Positions 1-11,404 of a DNA stretch of 64,000 nt are shown here, piece by piece. The translations under genes and the position numbers were made by a program. The DNA lies in NCBI GenBank assembly GCA_002104985.1, contig MCGO01000127.1, forward strand, positions 1 through 64,000, given 5' to 3'. The stretch is from Rhizoclosmatium globosum. Taxonomy: Eukaryota; Chytridiomycota; Chytridiomycetes; Chytridiales; Chytriomycetaceae. The notes beneath the pieces are model-generated. The model was given only the letters and a program-made list of their open reading frames with translations, made no database searches and was not told the DNA's origin. Position 1 is the stretch's first letter, and each line of letters starts with the position of its first letter.

Positions 1-3000
1 GTAGAGTGTATTTCCCGTTAGTTGATTGTTGTGATGTAATTTGCACTTGATAACCAGATGTGATGAAATACACACAAGATACGGCAAGAATCATCCAGCA
101 TTTCAAACCAATTCCACGCTTATCAAACATGTATCGACGATGGGCCCGAATCAAGTTGAATGGCTCCTTCACTTCTCCATTCTGGCCGCGGTAAACGGAT
201 TTGTCATTTAGGCTTTCAGAAGATCCAACTCCCTCCATATTGAGGAGATTATTCATTTCTTCATCGCTATCACCGTCACTACCGGATTTGTCACCGGCAC
301 TATCAATCATACGTTGAAGTCTGGCTTGGTAGATACCCTTAACAACTTGTTTCGGAATCTATCACAAGTAGTTAAAGCGAAGATATCCAACACAAAGAAA
401 CTTACATCGTAGAACATTTTCAAAAACTCTTTCCGTTTCAATTCAATCATGTAATGGACCGGGAAGAGTATCAGCAGCTGTAATGCCGCCAAGATTGGTG
501 CAATCGCCGACAAAACAATCACCCAGTTTCCTTGACTCGTAATAAAGTCATTATACTCCTTCAAAGCCAACGTCGTACTCTTATTCATCAAGTCCCAAAC
601 CAATCGTCGGTCCATTCGTCAAAACATACGTCATTCTCGGAGAGTACACAATATCCGAGAACGGAGATGTAGCAGTATACTCCGAAATCGCATTCAAACT
701 AAACAACACTTCAAGCGAGTCAATGACTCTATACTTCTGTCGTACAGGGGCACTAATGTTGACCAGGTTACCATACAAGTTAAGCATCTTCATCCGATTC
801 CTTTTCAGATTTTGGAACTTGTTATGCACGATTTGTTTTGCGTCTGTCACGTTGATTCCAAGTTGTAGGTATGGTGAATTTTGGCTGAATCGGTAAATGT
901 CAATGGTGCGAACTGCATCGAACATTGTGACCATGTCGGAGGTGAGAATGCAGTGGTCTTCGAGACGGACTAAAGCTGAAACAGCGCTGCTGAAAATGTA
1001 GTTGAACTGAAGGTTTGGTGTAAATCGCCATTCTAATCAGGTATAAAAAGTTAAATTAAGTTACATGCATAGATGGTTTGGCCTTCTCACCGATAATAAT
1101 TACAAATAGGATTTGGAACGAGGCATGAACGATTCCGAGTCTTGAGTTGATTTGACTGTTCTTTTTCGCTACTGTGACACGTAGTTTGTGTTTCATACTT
1201 GTTTTTTAACGCTACGGGTGCTCGAGGCACTCGATCTTCTTGTTGGATCTTCTTTGTTGCCGGTGTGCTTTTTCATCGCTCCAGATAGCGGTGTAATAGC
1301 CTTGGGCATCACGGGCATGTCAGGAGGCGGTTGGAGGATGACCTCTGACTTCATCTCTGAAATTTGAAACTCTTCTGTAGGGTTGCGGTGGCGCTGATGG
1401 AAGTTCTGAAGGCCGGCTGTCTGAATTATTTGGAAGGTTGATGGAAATGGAGTTGTCGCGCAATTTGCTGTATTGACGGCAAGACCCTGATGGTCAGACG
1501 CCGTATTCAGTCTATCGCTTTTGGAACCCATAACGGGGCATCCGCCGAAACTTGAGCGTGTGTCATATTAGGTCGATTCAACCTGGCAGAGGGAACAAAT
1601 GGGCATCCTCCACCTCCCCCATCGATTGAAGCCCTGTAACCCGCGTCTATAGATTCAGACATGTGGCCATCCCGTTTGAGTTGTTCAGTACTTCCTGTTT
1701 CGAAAGTAAGCAACTCAAAGAGATTCGATATGGCACTCACCGTGAGGAGAGAAAACCAGTGGATTAGCTTCAGCGACACTTGATACCGATGAAACTGCGG
1801 ACCTTGCACCCTCAACTTTAACTTTGAACTTGATCCGACAAATATAGCAGACAGTTCCGGCAAGAGGCAAAGCATCTCCAAACCATTCAATATCATACTT
1901 CTGCCCACCAGTAGTCCAAATTGTCTTCATTCCTTGTTTATCAATCAATCGCTCATGGTTGATATTTGGATACAATTTCTTGACTTCGAAATCCTTTGTT
2001 GAACGTGGACGCATTCCCAACACTTGGCAAACATTTTGTGTTGCATGAAGGATTGTGAAAGTATTGTCCATCAACGCAAATCCAGAGTTGGTCAATGTTT
2101 TTCCCGGCTTCACAATTCCAACGAATGATTGTCGGCCTTCAGGATCAACGATATGTTTAACACAGAGAACGAATTGGAATAAGTAGCCATCTCCATTGAT
2201 ACCAAGAACTTGTCTGACTCTGTCAATGACCTTTTCACAAGGGTTAGAAAAATGTTGACACTCAAAGAAATTCGTCACCTTTGCGAATCCAGTATCGAGA
2301 TATGCACTCACGACAGCATCGTGAATAGGACCAAACGGGTTTGGAATAATCTTGTTTACATTCCCCCAATCAAGTCATGTTTTCTGTACCCAAAGATTGA
2401 CAAAACAAAGGATTCACACTGATGACTTGACACATTGAATGTCTCTCTCCCGAAATAGTTATCAACCCATTGTCGTCACTGAACATATTCATATCATCAG
2501 ACGTCACAGCAGGTGGGGCGTCACAGTCGCCATCCATTTCCTCGCATTTGAATCCTTTCTCTCGTTGTTGTGTTTCTTCAATCTCTTCAGCATGGTCAAG
2601 GAGCTCTTGACCCTTCTTTGTGTCGTTCAAGACGTTGATTAAAAACGCGCCGTACATTCTGTATACGTTCGGAGTAGATGGACTGATTTTTATGAGCGCG
2701 ATGTAAGAACTACGAGCAGTTGAGATGGCAGAGGTGATTGCGGAACCGTAGTGTTCAAGTTTATGAATGCTGGGATGGCGCTTCATGAGTTCAGCCCAGA
2801 ATTGGACGATTGAAATTGTTGCTCGTTTTTCGTTTCTGGCCAAGATTTTAGTCCAAAGATCAAAACCAAACTATACATACTTCTTTGCAGCGGCCATATG
2901 ACGCTCGTATGCAATGAAATCAATCCGTCTTTGCCAATCGCGCTGTGCAAAAGAAAATCAGCTCAACCCCAAAGCCCTTCGCAATACCCACTTTTCATTC

Positions 3001-4717
3001 AAATCTCGACGCCGTTTAAAAAGCATGAACATTTCGTCTGGCTGAGGCTTCATGCCATCTGCTTTAGTAGTCACGGCCAACATTGGGCTCGATTCTTAAG
3101 GTAAACCAATTGGAAAGTTCCAATCATGATTTGCAGCATACACGATTTGGGCATATCTTTTGCAGCTTGAACATACATCAAGTTAATTTCCGCAAGAATT
3201 TTGGCCTCTCTCGCAATACGCGCTTCCTCAGCTGCATTGGACGTTGTTTTGGCCGCGGAAGCACTGTATCCGAGGTCCCCGGCGACTTTCCGTTCCTCGA
3301 TAGCATTTCACTTTGATTCGAAGGGTACAACATATTCTCGCGGATCAAAATGAATCGCGCCTTTAGCTCCAGAGTCCATGGATCAGTAATCTGTGCGATA
3401 GGCATCTCTTCAATCATTTTACGGCGAGAGTGAACAAAAAGGCTGCAAAACGAAGACAACTGGAATCATGATCACAAGGACTGTGCCAATATCACTGAAG
3501 GGACGAAGGTTCAGGTAAAGGTAACAAAGGGACGCCCAAAAGAAGTTCAAGAAGATTCCAGCTCGTAACTGTGAGTATCTATAGTTGTAGTAGGGAATAT
3601 ACTGGACCACATGTTAGACAATTTAGAAGGAAACGAAAGCGACAAACCCAAATGTGTAAGTACGCCAAGGTACCCGATAACACTAGACACGTAATGCACA
3701 TGATCCAATTCGGAAGAGAAATGTTTCCAAGAGATCCACCTCCATACAAAACAAGTGTCAAAGAAAGAACGATCAGTATCGAGCGGAAGACAATATACAC
3801 AGCGTCTAAACGGGCAGAGGGGCGACTCGTCAGGTCTTTAGCCTTTGGTTCAAACTCAAAGCAAGCAATTCTGACTTGCATTGACAAGCTTTGGTTTCAT
3901 GTTAGCTATTGAAATGAAATCTTCAAGGTGCTTACATCATGTATAAAAACGCCATCAAAAAGGTACCAACAGCTCGAACGATAAAATAGTGGAGTTGCAT
4001 GCAATCGTTTCGGGGTTGGTCATAATCACAGTCATGAAGATATTCCCACTACAATTGATAGCAGTAAAAATGAGAAGCCCAAAGAACGGAAGGTACAGCG
4101 GACCAGACACAGCAAGTAAAATGATTCTGAGGAACTTAATAGGGCCTGTGAAACGGATCTTGTGTTGTGTCGCTGTGTTTGAGGTTCAGTCTCTGGACGC
4201 AAAGGATAAAATGCAATTTAAGCTCACAGGCATACGCGATCGTGGATGCTGTGATATAAAGTACGCCTAATATTCCAAGCATCGCGTAATATGCTGAAGA
4301 AGAGTCCAGAAAATATTGCCATGGTGTCAAGTAAGAAGTGAAGGTGCGATACCACCCAAAATCGAAGCTCCACGGAGCCCATATAAATAATACTGGAAAC
4401 GCCATATTTTGAAAGAGTTCGATCGCAAGGTCTGTAGCGTTTGTGGCTCAACAGATGGTTTATGGATCAACATCGATTGTATTTACCAACATAGTGGAAG
4501 AACAAAGGCGTATCTCCAGAGCTTTGGCGAGATATATTGAACATAACTAATATCGTAGATGATGGTTAATAAAAGTCGAAACGAATAGTAATGTTGAATC
4601 CCCAGACTCACATCCAAACAAAGCATCTCTCAGCTTCGCCATGATCTGCTCAAGATTCTCTTTGTCTTTGTCACTTCTTTGACCTCCGCCAAAGTCAAAG
4701 TCCATGACGTTGAACAT
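1..4717 (-). CDS. TmcB-like multi-pass membrane protein with PAS domain (partial, 3' end outside window)
   Basis: Multi-exon gene read leftwards from an ATG at 4717 (start MFNVMDFDFGGG); the frame is still open at base 1, so the C-terminus lies outside. Order of parts: an N-terminal block of hydrophobic helices (about 4560-3420), a charged helical region (about 3330-2400) with the phrase YGAFLINVLNDTKKGQELLD, a PAS-like domain (about 2290-1745, containing NSGFALMDNTFTILHATQNV), a Ser/Thr/Pro-rich linker (about 1530-1200), and further membrane segments near 1150-1070 and 560-420. The helical phrase and the layout match the TmcB/TmcC ('tiny macrocysts') family, abundant in chytrids and known from Dictyostelium. 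A role as a membrane-bound sensor is inferred from the PAS domain; its ligand cannot be told. Introns are short GT-AG, for example about 360-407. Exon boundaries were not all resolved. Confidence 0.75.
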
Positions 4718-4972
4718 GAGCGGTTTTTATCAGTTCGCGGGAAAGAATTGTCAGTCTCCGACCCCGCGCAAAGGCCAGAACTTCAATGTTGAGTCAACTT
4801 GATACATTCAAACGATAAATTGTCTATGATTACGTATTCGTACGTAACGAATGGTCTCATTAGCTGGACGCTCAACTACCAATGAAGACGTCACTAAACA
4901 CCAAGTTTATTTGCTAATTGATGACAAAAACTAATAGAAAGCCACACTTCAAGAGTTTACAAACGAAAAGCA

Positions 4973-6580
4973 TTAGTTACAAGCACAAGTCAACTTCGCA
5001 GCCGCAGATCTTTGGAACGACATGGACAAGAAACTGGCGTGAGACCATGTCAACTCAATAGCCCCCTGCATGAATCCTGTGTCTCTGTTGAATTCCTCGC
5101 TGATACTTCCAATAGTATCGCCAGCTCCTCCGTTGGTAGTTGGCAAGTGCAACTTCACACGTCTCAAGTGCGCATCTCCCGCATTACCCAAAGCCGAAAT
5201 CACAGTGTTGAAAAAGGTAGGGTTGCTCTTGCACGAGAACAAAGATCCTGTAACTCCACTGGGAACCACATTTCCAGCAGTCGCATTACCAACAAGACCT
5301 CCCTGAACGAGCCAGTTCAATGCTGAAACAGACTGGGTAGTGAGTGGAATCTGTCCGGCGCTGCACCACTGAGAGGCAACAGAGTAAGAAAGCTCAGCGT
5401 ATCCATTGTTGATCAAGAACCATGGGTTTCCAAGACTGGATGCAGAGTAACCATCATAAACGTCTTCAGTGTAACGACCGATACCTGGAGCAAGAGTTCC
5501 ACTACCAGTGTTCTTGTTGATGTTGTAGAGGGCCTTCATACGCGAGGCGAGAGTCATGGCAGTGAGGAGAACTTCGCCCGCATCAACACGCGTAATATCA
5601 ACTCCCCAGGAAGTTGGTGGCACTGTGTCGCGGTTGTGGATTGCAGCAAGGACAGTTCCGGCATCCAAGTCACTTGGCTTTGGCTTGGCGGACGCGTTTG
5701 TAACGTCGAGGGAGTTAAGGAGGTAGTTGAAGCTGGATGACCAGTGCTGCGAAATAATGGCGTTGTGGATTTGTTGTGCAATTTTAAGGTAGTATGTTCC
5801 TGCACCAGTGTCTCCCATACGGTTGGCGAATGCTGCACCGGCAATGAGAGCACTACGCTGAGCGGCACGCGTATAAATATGAGCGCGTGCGAAAACCTCT
5901 TCCCAGAGTTCGCAGTTTGGAGAAGAGGTGCTTTCTGCGAGGAATGAGGAAGCAACGTATTCCAAATCTCTCTTGATGATGGAAGTAGCAGGATTGTACG
6001 CGTTTGTGTAGAGGTTGTTGGACGCGATAGCACTAATTGGGCCCTTCTTGATGTCAAGGTACGCGTTGGCGAAACGGATGAGAGTGTAAGCGCGGAGAGC
6101 GGGGCCGTCGTTTTGTGGGGAGGCCCAGTTAGTTTCAGGCTTGTTGGTTCCGAAATCGTATTTGGCGCGACCGAGAGTGTCAGTTGCGACTTGAGTAGCA
6201 CTCTCATGACGACTGTAAAGCCAGATACTGTTCTCGTACGACGTCGCGCCGGCAGTGTCACCAGACTTGAGAGCAGTTTCGTACAATTGCACAATTGTCT
6301 TCATGGTCAAGGCACCATCACGAGTCCCTGAGATTTTTATTAGTTACAGATCAAGTCGCAAAATCACATATCACCCACAGTGGTAGAAGTAGTTTGGGTT
6401 AGTCTTTGAAGGACTGGCAGCAATGGCGCCATCAGACTGAATGTTCGCCTGGAGTCTCTGCAACGACAGAGTTGTCTGTGACGAGACGAAGGTGTTGAGG
6501 GAAGCGTCCAATGGGATAGTGGCAGCCATAGTGGCTGGAGCACTGACGCCGAGAGCAAGCAGTAAAGAGAGAGGAGTCAT
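4973..6580 (-). CDS. Secreted glucoamylase, GH15 family, copy 1
   Basis: Glucan 1,4-alpha-glucosidase that releases glucose from non-reducing ends of starch or glycogen outside the cell. Two exons: 6580-6379 and 6327-4973; joining the donor GTGGGT to the acceptor CTCAG rebuilds the family motif WTRDGALT at the junction, giving 518 residues. A signal peptide is visible (MTPLSLLLALGVSAPATMA). GH15 motifs follow in order: SPQNDGPALRA, CELWEEV (general acid, about Glu210), GRYTEDVYDG, GNPWFL, and GSISEEF (general base, about Glu478). No CBM20 starch-binding domain follows, so this is a catalytic-domain-only enzyme. It has a near-twin at 7520-9133 in the same orientation, and both carry a TATAAAT box about 50 bp upstream of the ATG. 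Family assignment is secure; substrate preference is inferred. Confidence 0.93.
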
Positions 6581-6625
6581 CTGATCGGAGTTGTGATTTA
6601 TAATAATGCACTTGTTAAGTGTGGA

Positions 6626-6632
6626 ATTTATA
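6626..6632 (-). promoter_or_regulatory. TATA box of glucoamylase copy 1
   Basis: TATAAAT on the minus strand, 46 bp upstream of the ATG at 6580. The same heptamer sits at the equivalent distance upstream of copy 2. Confidence 0.55.
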
Positions 6633-6710
6633 GTTGGGGGTGATGCAAGAACTAGTGTGGCACATTTAATTGAACCCAACGAGTGATGAAATAGGCGCCA
6701 AGAAACAGTT

Positions 6711-6850
6711 TTTAACCAGATTTTGGTGATTTAAGCGCTGAATCACAGTCACAAGGTCTCACTGATGGAGCCACGAGAGGAGTGTTAAATAGGAAAATTT
6801 TGAGGAAACCCTCAATTTTGAGTGTCAGGTGATGATGGCGATACGCGCTT
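6711..6850 (-). repeat. Upstream repeat of the glucoamylase promoters, copy A
   Basis: About 140 bp sharing the landmarks GTGATTTAAGCG, GAATCACAGTCA, GGAGTGTTAAAT and GAGTGTCAGGTGATG with blocks at 9259-9435 and 9507-9665. It lies 130-270 bp upstream of glucoamylase copy 1 and so is probably part of its promoter region. A partial further echo (GCGATAGTCA followed by AAAAACTGAGTAG) lies at about 6910-6950. Confidence 0.7.
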
Positions 6851-6969
6851 CAGTGATATCATGAGAAATGGCGTCAAAAATGTTTGCAATTTGTAAAATG
6901 ATACATCAACGCGATAGTCACTACATTAATATCCGATTAAAAACTGAGTAGATCTTGCTAGATCACTCA

Positions 6970-7228
6970 AACACACCACCAAGCACATGGTTCTTTCCCT
7001 CATGATCAAATCAATATTCCCTCTGTTTCTTGTTTATGAGTTTTCTGTTGGGTTGTCTGTTCTTGTTGCATCGTACTTGGTTGAAAAGCTTTTTAGAGAA
7101 TTATTACCAAAAGAGGGTATTCGCTACCACTAACAACCGTAGTTTTCTTCAGGTGGCCACAAGTATGAATTTTGTATTCACAGCAGCATCGTCATCCTAA
7201 TTTCACAGGTTTCCTCTGTTGTTGACGT
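6970..7228 (-). pseudogene. Decayed 3' remnant of the neighbouring C2H2 zinc-finger gene
   Basis: This stretch still resembles the 3' end of the intact zinc-finger gene at 9803-11315. Shared landmarks are CCCTCATGATC (here about 6999, there about 9840), CATGAGTTTTCTGTT (with one change), the TCATCGTC run, and AATTTCAC followed by a TGTTGTTG-type glutamine-codon run. Frame and spacing are lost, and the region coding for the zinc fingers is absent. It lies upstream of glucoamylase copy 1 just as the intact gene lies upstream of copy 2, so it is the partner's tail carried along in the tandem duplication. The remaining bases to 7430 show no gene. Confidence 0.7.
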
Positions 7229-7519
7229 TTTATTTGATCTCGAAAAACCCCCAACCCCAGACCAAAGCATTCGCATTTGGACCTAAAAACCTACCTGGCC
7301 CTACCAAGCTTCTGCAGCGGATGGCATTGTAACAAAACATAAAGGTCACATGAATATTTAACGGAGTGAGGATATTCTCTCACTTTATCAGTCTGGAATT
7401 TTAAACCCATAATATTATGTGATCATAGAAATAAAGTAACTAAACACAAAGTTTATTTATTTAATCAATGAAAAAGCATACAGAAAGCCACACTTCAAAT
7501 ATGTACAAAGGAAGGGGTA

Positions 7520-9133
7520 TCAGTTACAAGCACAAGTCAACTTGGCGGCTGCGGATCTCTGGAACGACATGGACAAGAAACTGGCGTGAGACCAAGTCAA
7601 CTCAATAGCTCCTTGCATCAAACCAGTGTCTCTGTTGAATTCCTCACTGATACTTCCAATAGTGTCGCCAGCTCCTCCGTTGGTAGTTGGCAAGTGCAAC
7701 TTCACACGTCTCAAGTGCGCATCTCCCGCATTACCCAAAGCCGAAATCACAGTATTGAAGAAAGTAGGGTTGCTCTTGCACGAGAACAAAGTTCCAGAAA
7801 CTCCACTGGGCACTACGTTTCCAGCAGTCGCATTACCAACAAGACCTCCCTGAACGAGCCAGTTCAATGCTGAAACAGACTGGGTAGTGAGTGGAATCTG
7901 TCCGGCGCTGCACCACTGAGAGGCAACAGAGTAAGAAAGCTCAGCGTATCCATTGTTGATCAAGAACCATGGGTTTCCAAGACTGGATGCAGAGTAACCA
8001 TCATAAACGTCTTCAGTGTAACGACCGATACCTGGAGCAAGCGTTCCACTACCAGTGTTCTTGTTGATGTTGTAGAGGGCCTTCATACGCGAGGCGAGAG
8101 TCATGGCAGTAAGGAGAACTTCACCAGAATCGAAACGCGTAATATCAACGCCCCACGCAGGAGCTGGGGTTGTCTCACGGTTGTGGATTGCAGCAAGGAC
8201 AGTTCCGGCATCCAAGTCACTTGGCTTTGGCTTGGCGGACGCGTTTGTAACGTCGAGGGAGTTGAGGAGGTATTTGAAAGATGGGGACCAGTGTTGAGAA
8301 ATGAGCGCGTTGTGGATTTGTTGCGCGATTTTAAGGTAGTAGGCTCCTGCACCGGTATCGCCCATACGGTTTGCGAAGGCTGCACCAGAAATGAGAGCAC
8401 TACGCTGAGCCAGGCGAGTGTAAATGTGAGCACGGGCGAAGACCTCTTCCCAAAGTTCGCAGTTAGCAGAAGAAGTGCTTTCAGCAAGGAAGGAAGACGC
8501 AACGTATTCCAAGTCTCTCTTGATGATGGAAGTGGCAGGATTGATGGCACTCGTGTAGAGGTTGTTGGACGTGATGGCACTAATTGGGCCCTTCTTGATG
8601 TCAAGGTACGCGTTTGCGAAGCGAATGAGGGTGGAGGCACGAAGGGCGGGACCGTCGTTTTGTGGGGAGGCCCAATTAGTCTCTGGCTTGTTGGTACCGA
8701 AGAAGTATTTAGCGCGACCGAGAGTGTCTGTTGCGACTTGAGTAGCACTCTCATGACGACTGTAAAGCCAGATACTGTTCTCGTACGACGTCGCGCCGGC
8801 AGTGTCACCAGACTTGAGAGCAGTTTCGTACAATTGCACAATTGTCTTCATGGTCAAGGCTCCATCACGAGTCCCTATTGTAATACTATTTCAGTAACAA
8901 TTCCAATTCGCGAAATCACACTATTACTCACAGTGGAAAAAGTAGTTTGGGTTGTTCTTGGAAGGACTGGCAGCAATACCACCATCAGACTGAATGTTCG
9001 CCTGGAGTCTCTGCAAGGACAAAGTAGTCTGGGAAGACACAAAGGTGTTGAGGGAAGCGTCCAATGGGATAGTGGCAGCCATAGTGGCTGGAGCACTGAC
9101 AGCAAGAGCAAGTAGCAACGAGAGAGGAGTCAT
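7520..9133 (-). CDS. Secreted glucoamylase, GH15 family, copy 2
   Basis: Near-twin of the gene at 4973-6580, with the same two-exon structure (9133-8932 and 8874-7520) and the same 518-residue length. The intron again falls inside the WTRDGALT motif. The signal peptide differs by one residue (LALAVSAPATMA). General acid motif CELWEEV and general base motif GSISEEF are intact, so both copies should be active. Most amino-acid differences lie in the middle of the protein (for example AKYFFGTNKPE versus AKYDFGTNKPE, and RETTPAPAWG versus RDTVPPTSWG), while the last 200 residues are almost identical. There is no starch-binding domain. The 3' untranslated sequence and promoter are also shared with copy 1. 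It is probably co-regulated with copy 1; this is inference from the shared promoter. Confidence 0.93.
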
Positions 9134-9180
9134 CTTTTGGTGGTTTCGTGATTTGTAACAACCTACTTGTTTAGTGCGGT

Positions 9181-9187
9181 ATTTATA
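9181..9187 (-). promoter_or_regulatory. TATA box of glucoamylase copy 2
   Basis: TATAAAT on the minus strand, 48 bp upstream of the ATG at 9133, matching the position in copy 1. Confidence 0.55.
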
Positions 9188-9258
9188 GTAGGATGGCGAT
9201 GTAAGAACCAGAGGCACATTTAATTGAACTACAACGGTGATATAAAGAGGCCACGAGA

Positions 9259-9435
9259 CCGTTTTAAACCACGTGTTGGTGATTTAAGCGTTGAATCACA
9301 GTCATAAGATCTCGTTGATGCAGCCAAAGGAGGAGTGTTAAATGAGAAAATTTGAGAATGAGAAAATTTGAGACGACTTCCGTTTTGAGTGTCAGGTGAT
9401 GCCAGAGTTAGTTGCTACAAGCGTCACTGATGTCG
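9259..9435 (-). repeat. Upstream repeat of the glucoamylase promoters, copy B
   Basis: Second member of the family described at 6711. It has an extra local duplication: the phrase AATGAGAAAATTTGAG occurs twice back to back at about 9340-9371. Confidence 0.7.
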
Positions 9436-9506
9436 CAAGGAATGAACTAGAATTCAATCTGATGAATAATAGAACGAGGTAGAAAACGCGATAGTCAGTC
9501 GGACTG

Positions 9507-9665
9507 TTTTTAACACAGAGTAGGTGATTTAACCGCTGAATCACAGTCATAAGATCTCGCTGACGCAGCAAAAGAGGAGCGTTAAATGAGAAAATTTGAG
9601 GGAGGGTTGAGTTGGGAAGGTCAGATGACGACGGTTTTGGTTGATGATTGATCGGTGATATCATG
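9507..9665 (-). repeat. Upstream repeat of the glucoamylase promoters, copy C
   Basis: Third member, 248 bp beyond copy B. It shares GTTTTTAAC, GTGATTTAA, GCTGAATCACAGTCA, TAAGATCTCGCTGA and GTTAAATGAGAAAATTTGAG. Copies B and C fill most of the 9134-9802 gap. No gene is seen there; the short reading frames in it follow the repeat rather than any codon pattern. Confidence 0.7.
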
Positions 9666-9802
9666 CACGCATTCTAAATGAGTGAAGTATACTTGACAAT
9701 ACGTGAAATGAAACAGCAAACGCGATGGTAAATCAGTATGAACAAAAAACAAACAAACAAGCGTATAACTAGTAAAAACTAAAAAGACGTTTCTTCGCAA
9801 AA

Positions 9803-11315
9803 TCACGCCAACACAGTCCCACCAGCTTCCTCATCTTCTCCCTCATGATCGAACGTCAAGAATGCATCCTCCATTTCCTGTTCATGAGTTTTCTGTTCCT
9901 TCGTTTGTTGCTGTTCCATCAATAACTCTTGGATGAGAGTTGGCTGAATGGTTGCTTGGAGATTTGGTGACGAAGGAGCAGCAGATGTGGTGCCACTAAC
10001 GGCCGCACTGCCTTCATCCGGTGGAGTCACGAGTCCCATCTCCGTCTTAACGGCGGCGTCTTCATCGTCTTCTTCGTCGTCACCGCCTTCCAATTTCACA
10101 CGCTTCTGTTGCTGCTGCCGAGTACTCTGCCGACGAGTTGTGATTCCTCCAACATTGGAACTTCCCGACGTGCCCTTCTTCTTCCTTTTTCTGCCACCAG
10201 AATCCCCACCATCTTCTTCGCCATTTCCATTATTAAACAAACACCTCCGTTCATGAGCCTTCACTTGTCCGGGAAACTGAAACGACTGTGTACAGTCCGG
10301 CGCAAAAGAACAAGGGAAAGGATACGTGCCGGAGTGTCTTAACGTATGTTGCTTGAAGTCTGCAGCAGTTTTGAACCCGAGATCACATTCGTCACAGTGG
10401 AAGGGGTGGGCACCAGTATGCGTGATTGTATGCAACCGAAGAGCTTTAGGTTGCGTGAAGGAAGCGTTGCAGATTGTGCATGGGTATGGTCGTTCCCCGG
10501 AATGAGAATAAGCATCTGTGAAAGAAATGTTGATATGAAAGGTGAGCTCGATCGTGATTAGTGGAGAGTTGTAATGACACATACGATGCTTCAAGTCTTC
10601 TCGGCGTGCAAAAGCAGCGGTGCATCCTTGTTCAGGACAAACATGTGGCTTTTCACCCGTGTGAGTGAGGATATGGCGTTTGAGGTGGACGGATTGGGAG
10701 AAGCCTTGAGAGCAAAAGTTGCATATGTATGGTCGTTCGCCCGTGTGAATTCGAACTGTTAGGATGAAAGTTAGATAAAGAGAGAATGATGTCATGAGTA
10801 TGTAGGTGGATCAGGGAGAACGAACCATGTTTCTTGAGGTGATCAGCCCGAGTGAAAGCAAGGCCGCAATGCAAGCATTGAAAGGGAGTATCATCCGAAT
10901 GCCGTTTCAAGTGTCTATTTAAGCCCTATTGATAGGTAGTAGGTTTAGCTAACCGAGGCTGAAAGCGGAAGGGGCACGCAGTCCCAAAAGCAACACCAAC
11001 CGCCTTCTGTCTGAATCTACTCCCGCACGTCAAGCATTCGTACAACTCCGCATCGCCGTCCTTGACAACGACCGAAGTACTAATTTGAACCTTTTGTGGC
11101 TGAGCCGGTTCGGCGGACGAAGCGGCGACGGCGGCAGAGGCAAAGTCGAGGGCGAATGTTGCGCTTTGGCCGAGCGATTCGAGCGCAAAGTTGATGTCGA
11201 ATTCGAGTGGCGCAACTGAAGACACCGACGAAGAAGACGCTGTAAAGAGTGGCGCGAGGAGAAGGTTGCTGTCGTCGAGGGTGGATTGGATGGCGGGAGG
11301 GGTGGGTGTGCTCAT
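9803..11315 (-). CDS. C2H2 zinc-finger protein with seven fingers
   Basis: Probable nuclear DNA- or RNA-binding protein. It starts at 11315 (MSTPTPPAIQSTLDD) with a Ser/Ala-rich head. Short introns were placed because they restore complete fingers: finger 1 spans an intron (CLTCGSRFRQKA then GLNRHLKRH), finger 2 (CLHCGLAFTRADHLKKH then VRIH), finger 3 (CNFCSQGFSQSVHLKRH), finger 4 (CPEQGC...REDLKH then HAYSH), finger 5 (CTICNASF), finger 6 (CDECDLGF), and finger 7 with a C2HC ending (HERRC). TGEKP-type linkers join them. The tail has a basic nuclear-localisation-like run (GGRKRKKKG), a Gln run and acidic stretches. It resembles TFIIIA-like and other poly-finger proteins, but seven fingers do not settle which. 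Its 3' end is duplicated as a decayed fragment at 6970-7228. Confidence 0.85.
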
Positions 11316-11404
11316 TCTGGGCTGCTTCCTCTTTCTCTCTCTCTCTACGATTTAATGCAAATAATTGATACGGGTATAATTAATACTTTATTATTTAATG
11401 ATTT

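Noticed and set aside
5554..6294. Long alternative reading frame (246 codons) inside both glucoamylase genes
   Set aside because: It is the other-frame shadow of the GH15 coding sequence, rich in Ser/Thr/Leu without any domain, and it occurs in both copies only because the genes are duplicates.
8183..9115. 310-codon plus-strand frame opposite glucoamylase copy 2
   Set aside because: It is antisense to the conserved GH15 exons, runs straight through the splice junction, and is interrupted in the equivalent part of copy 1.
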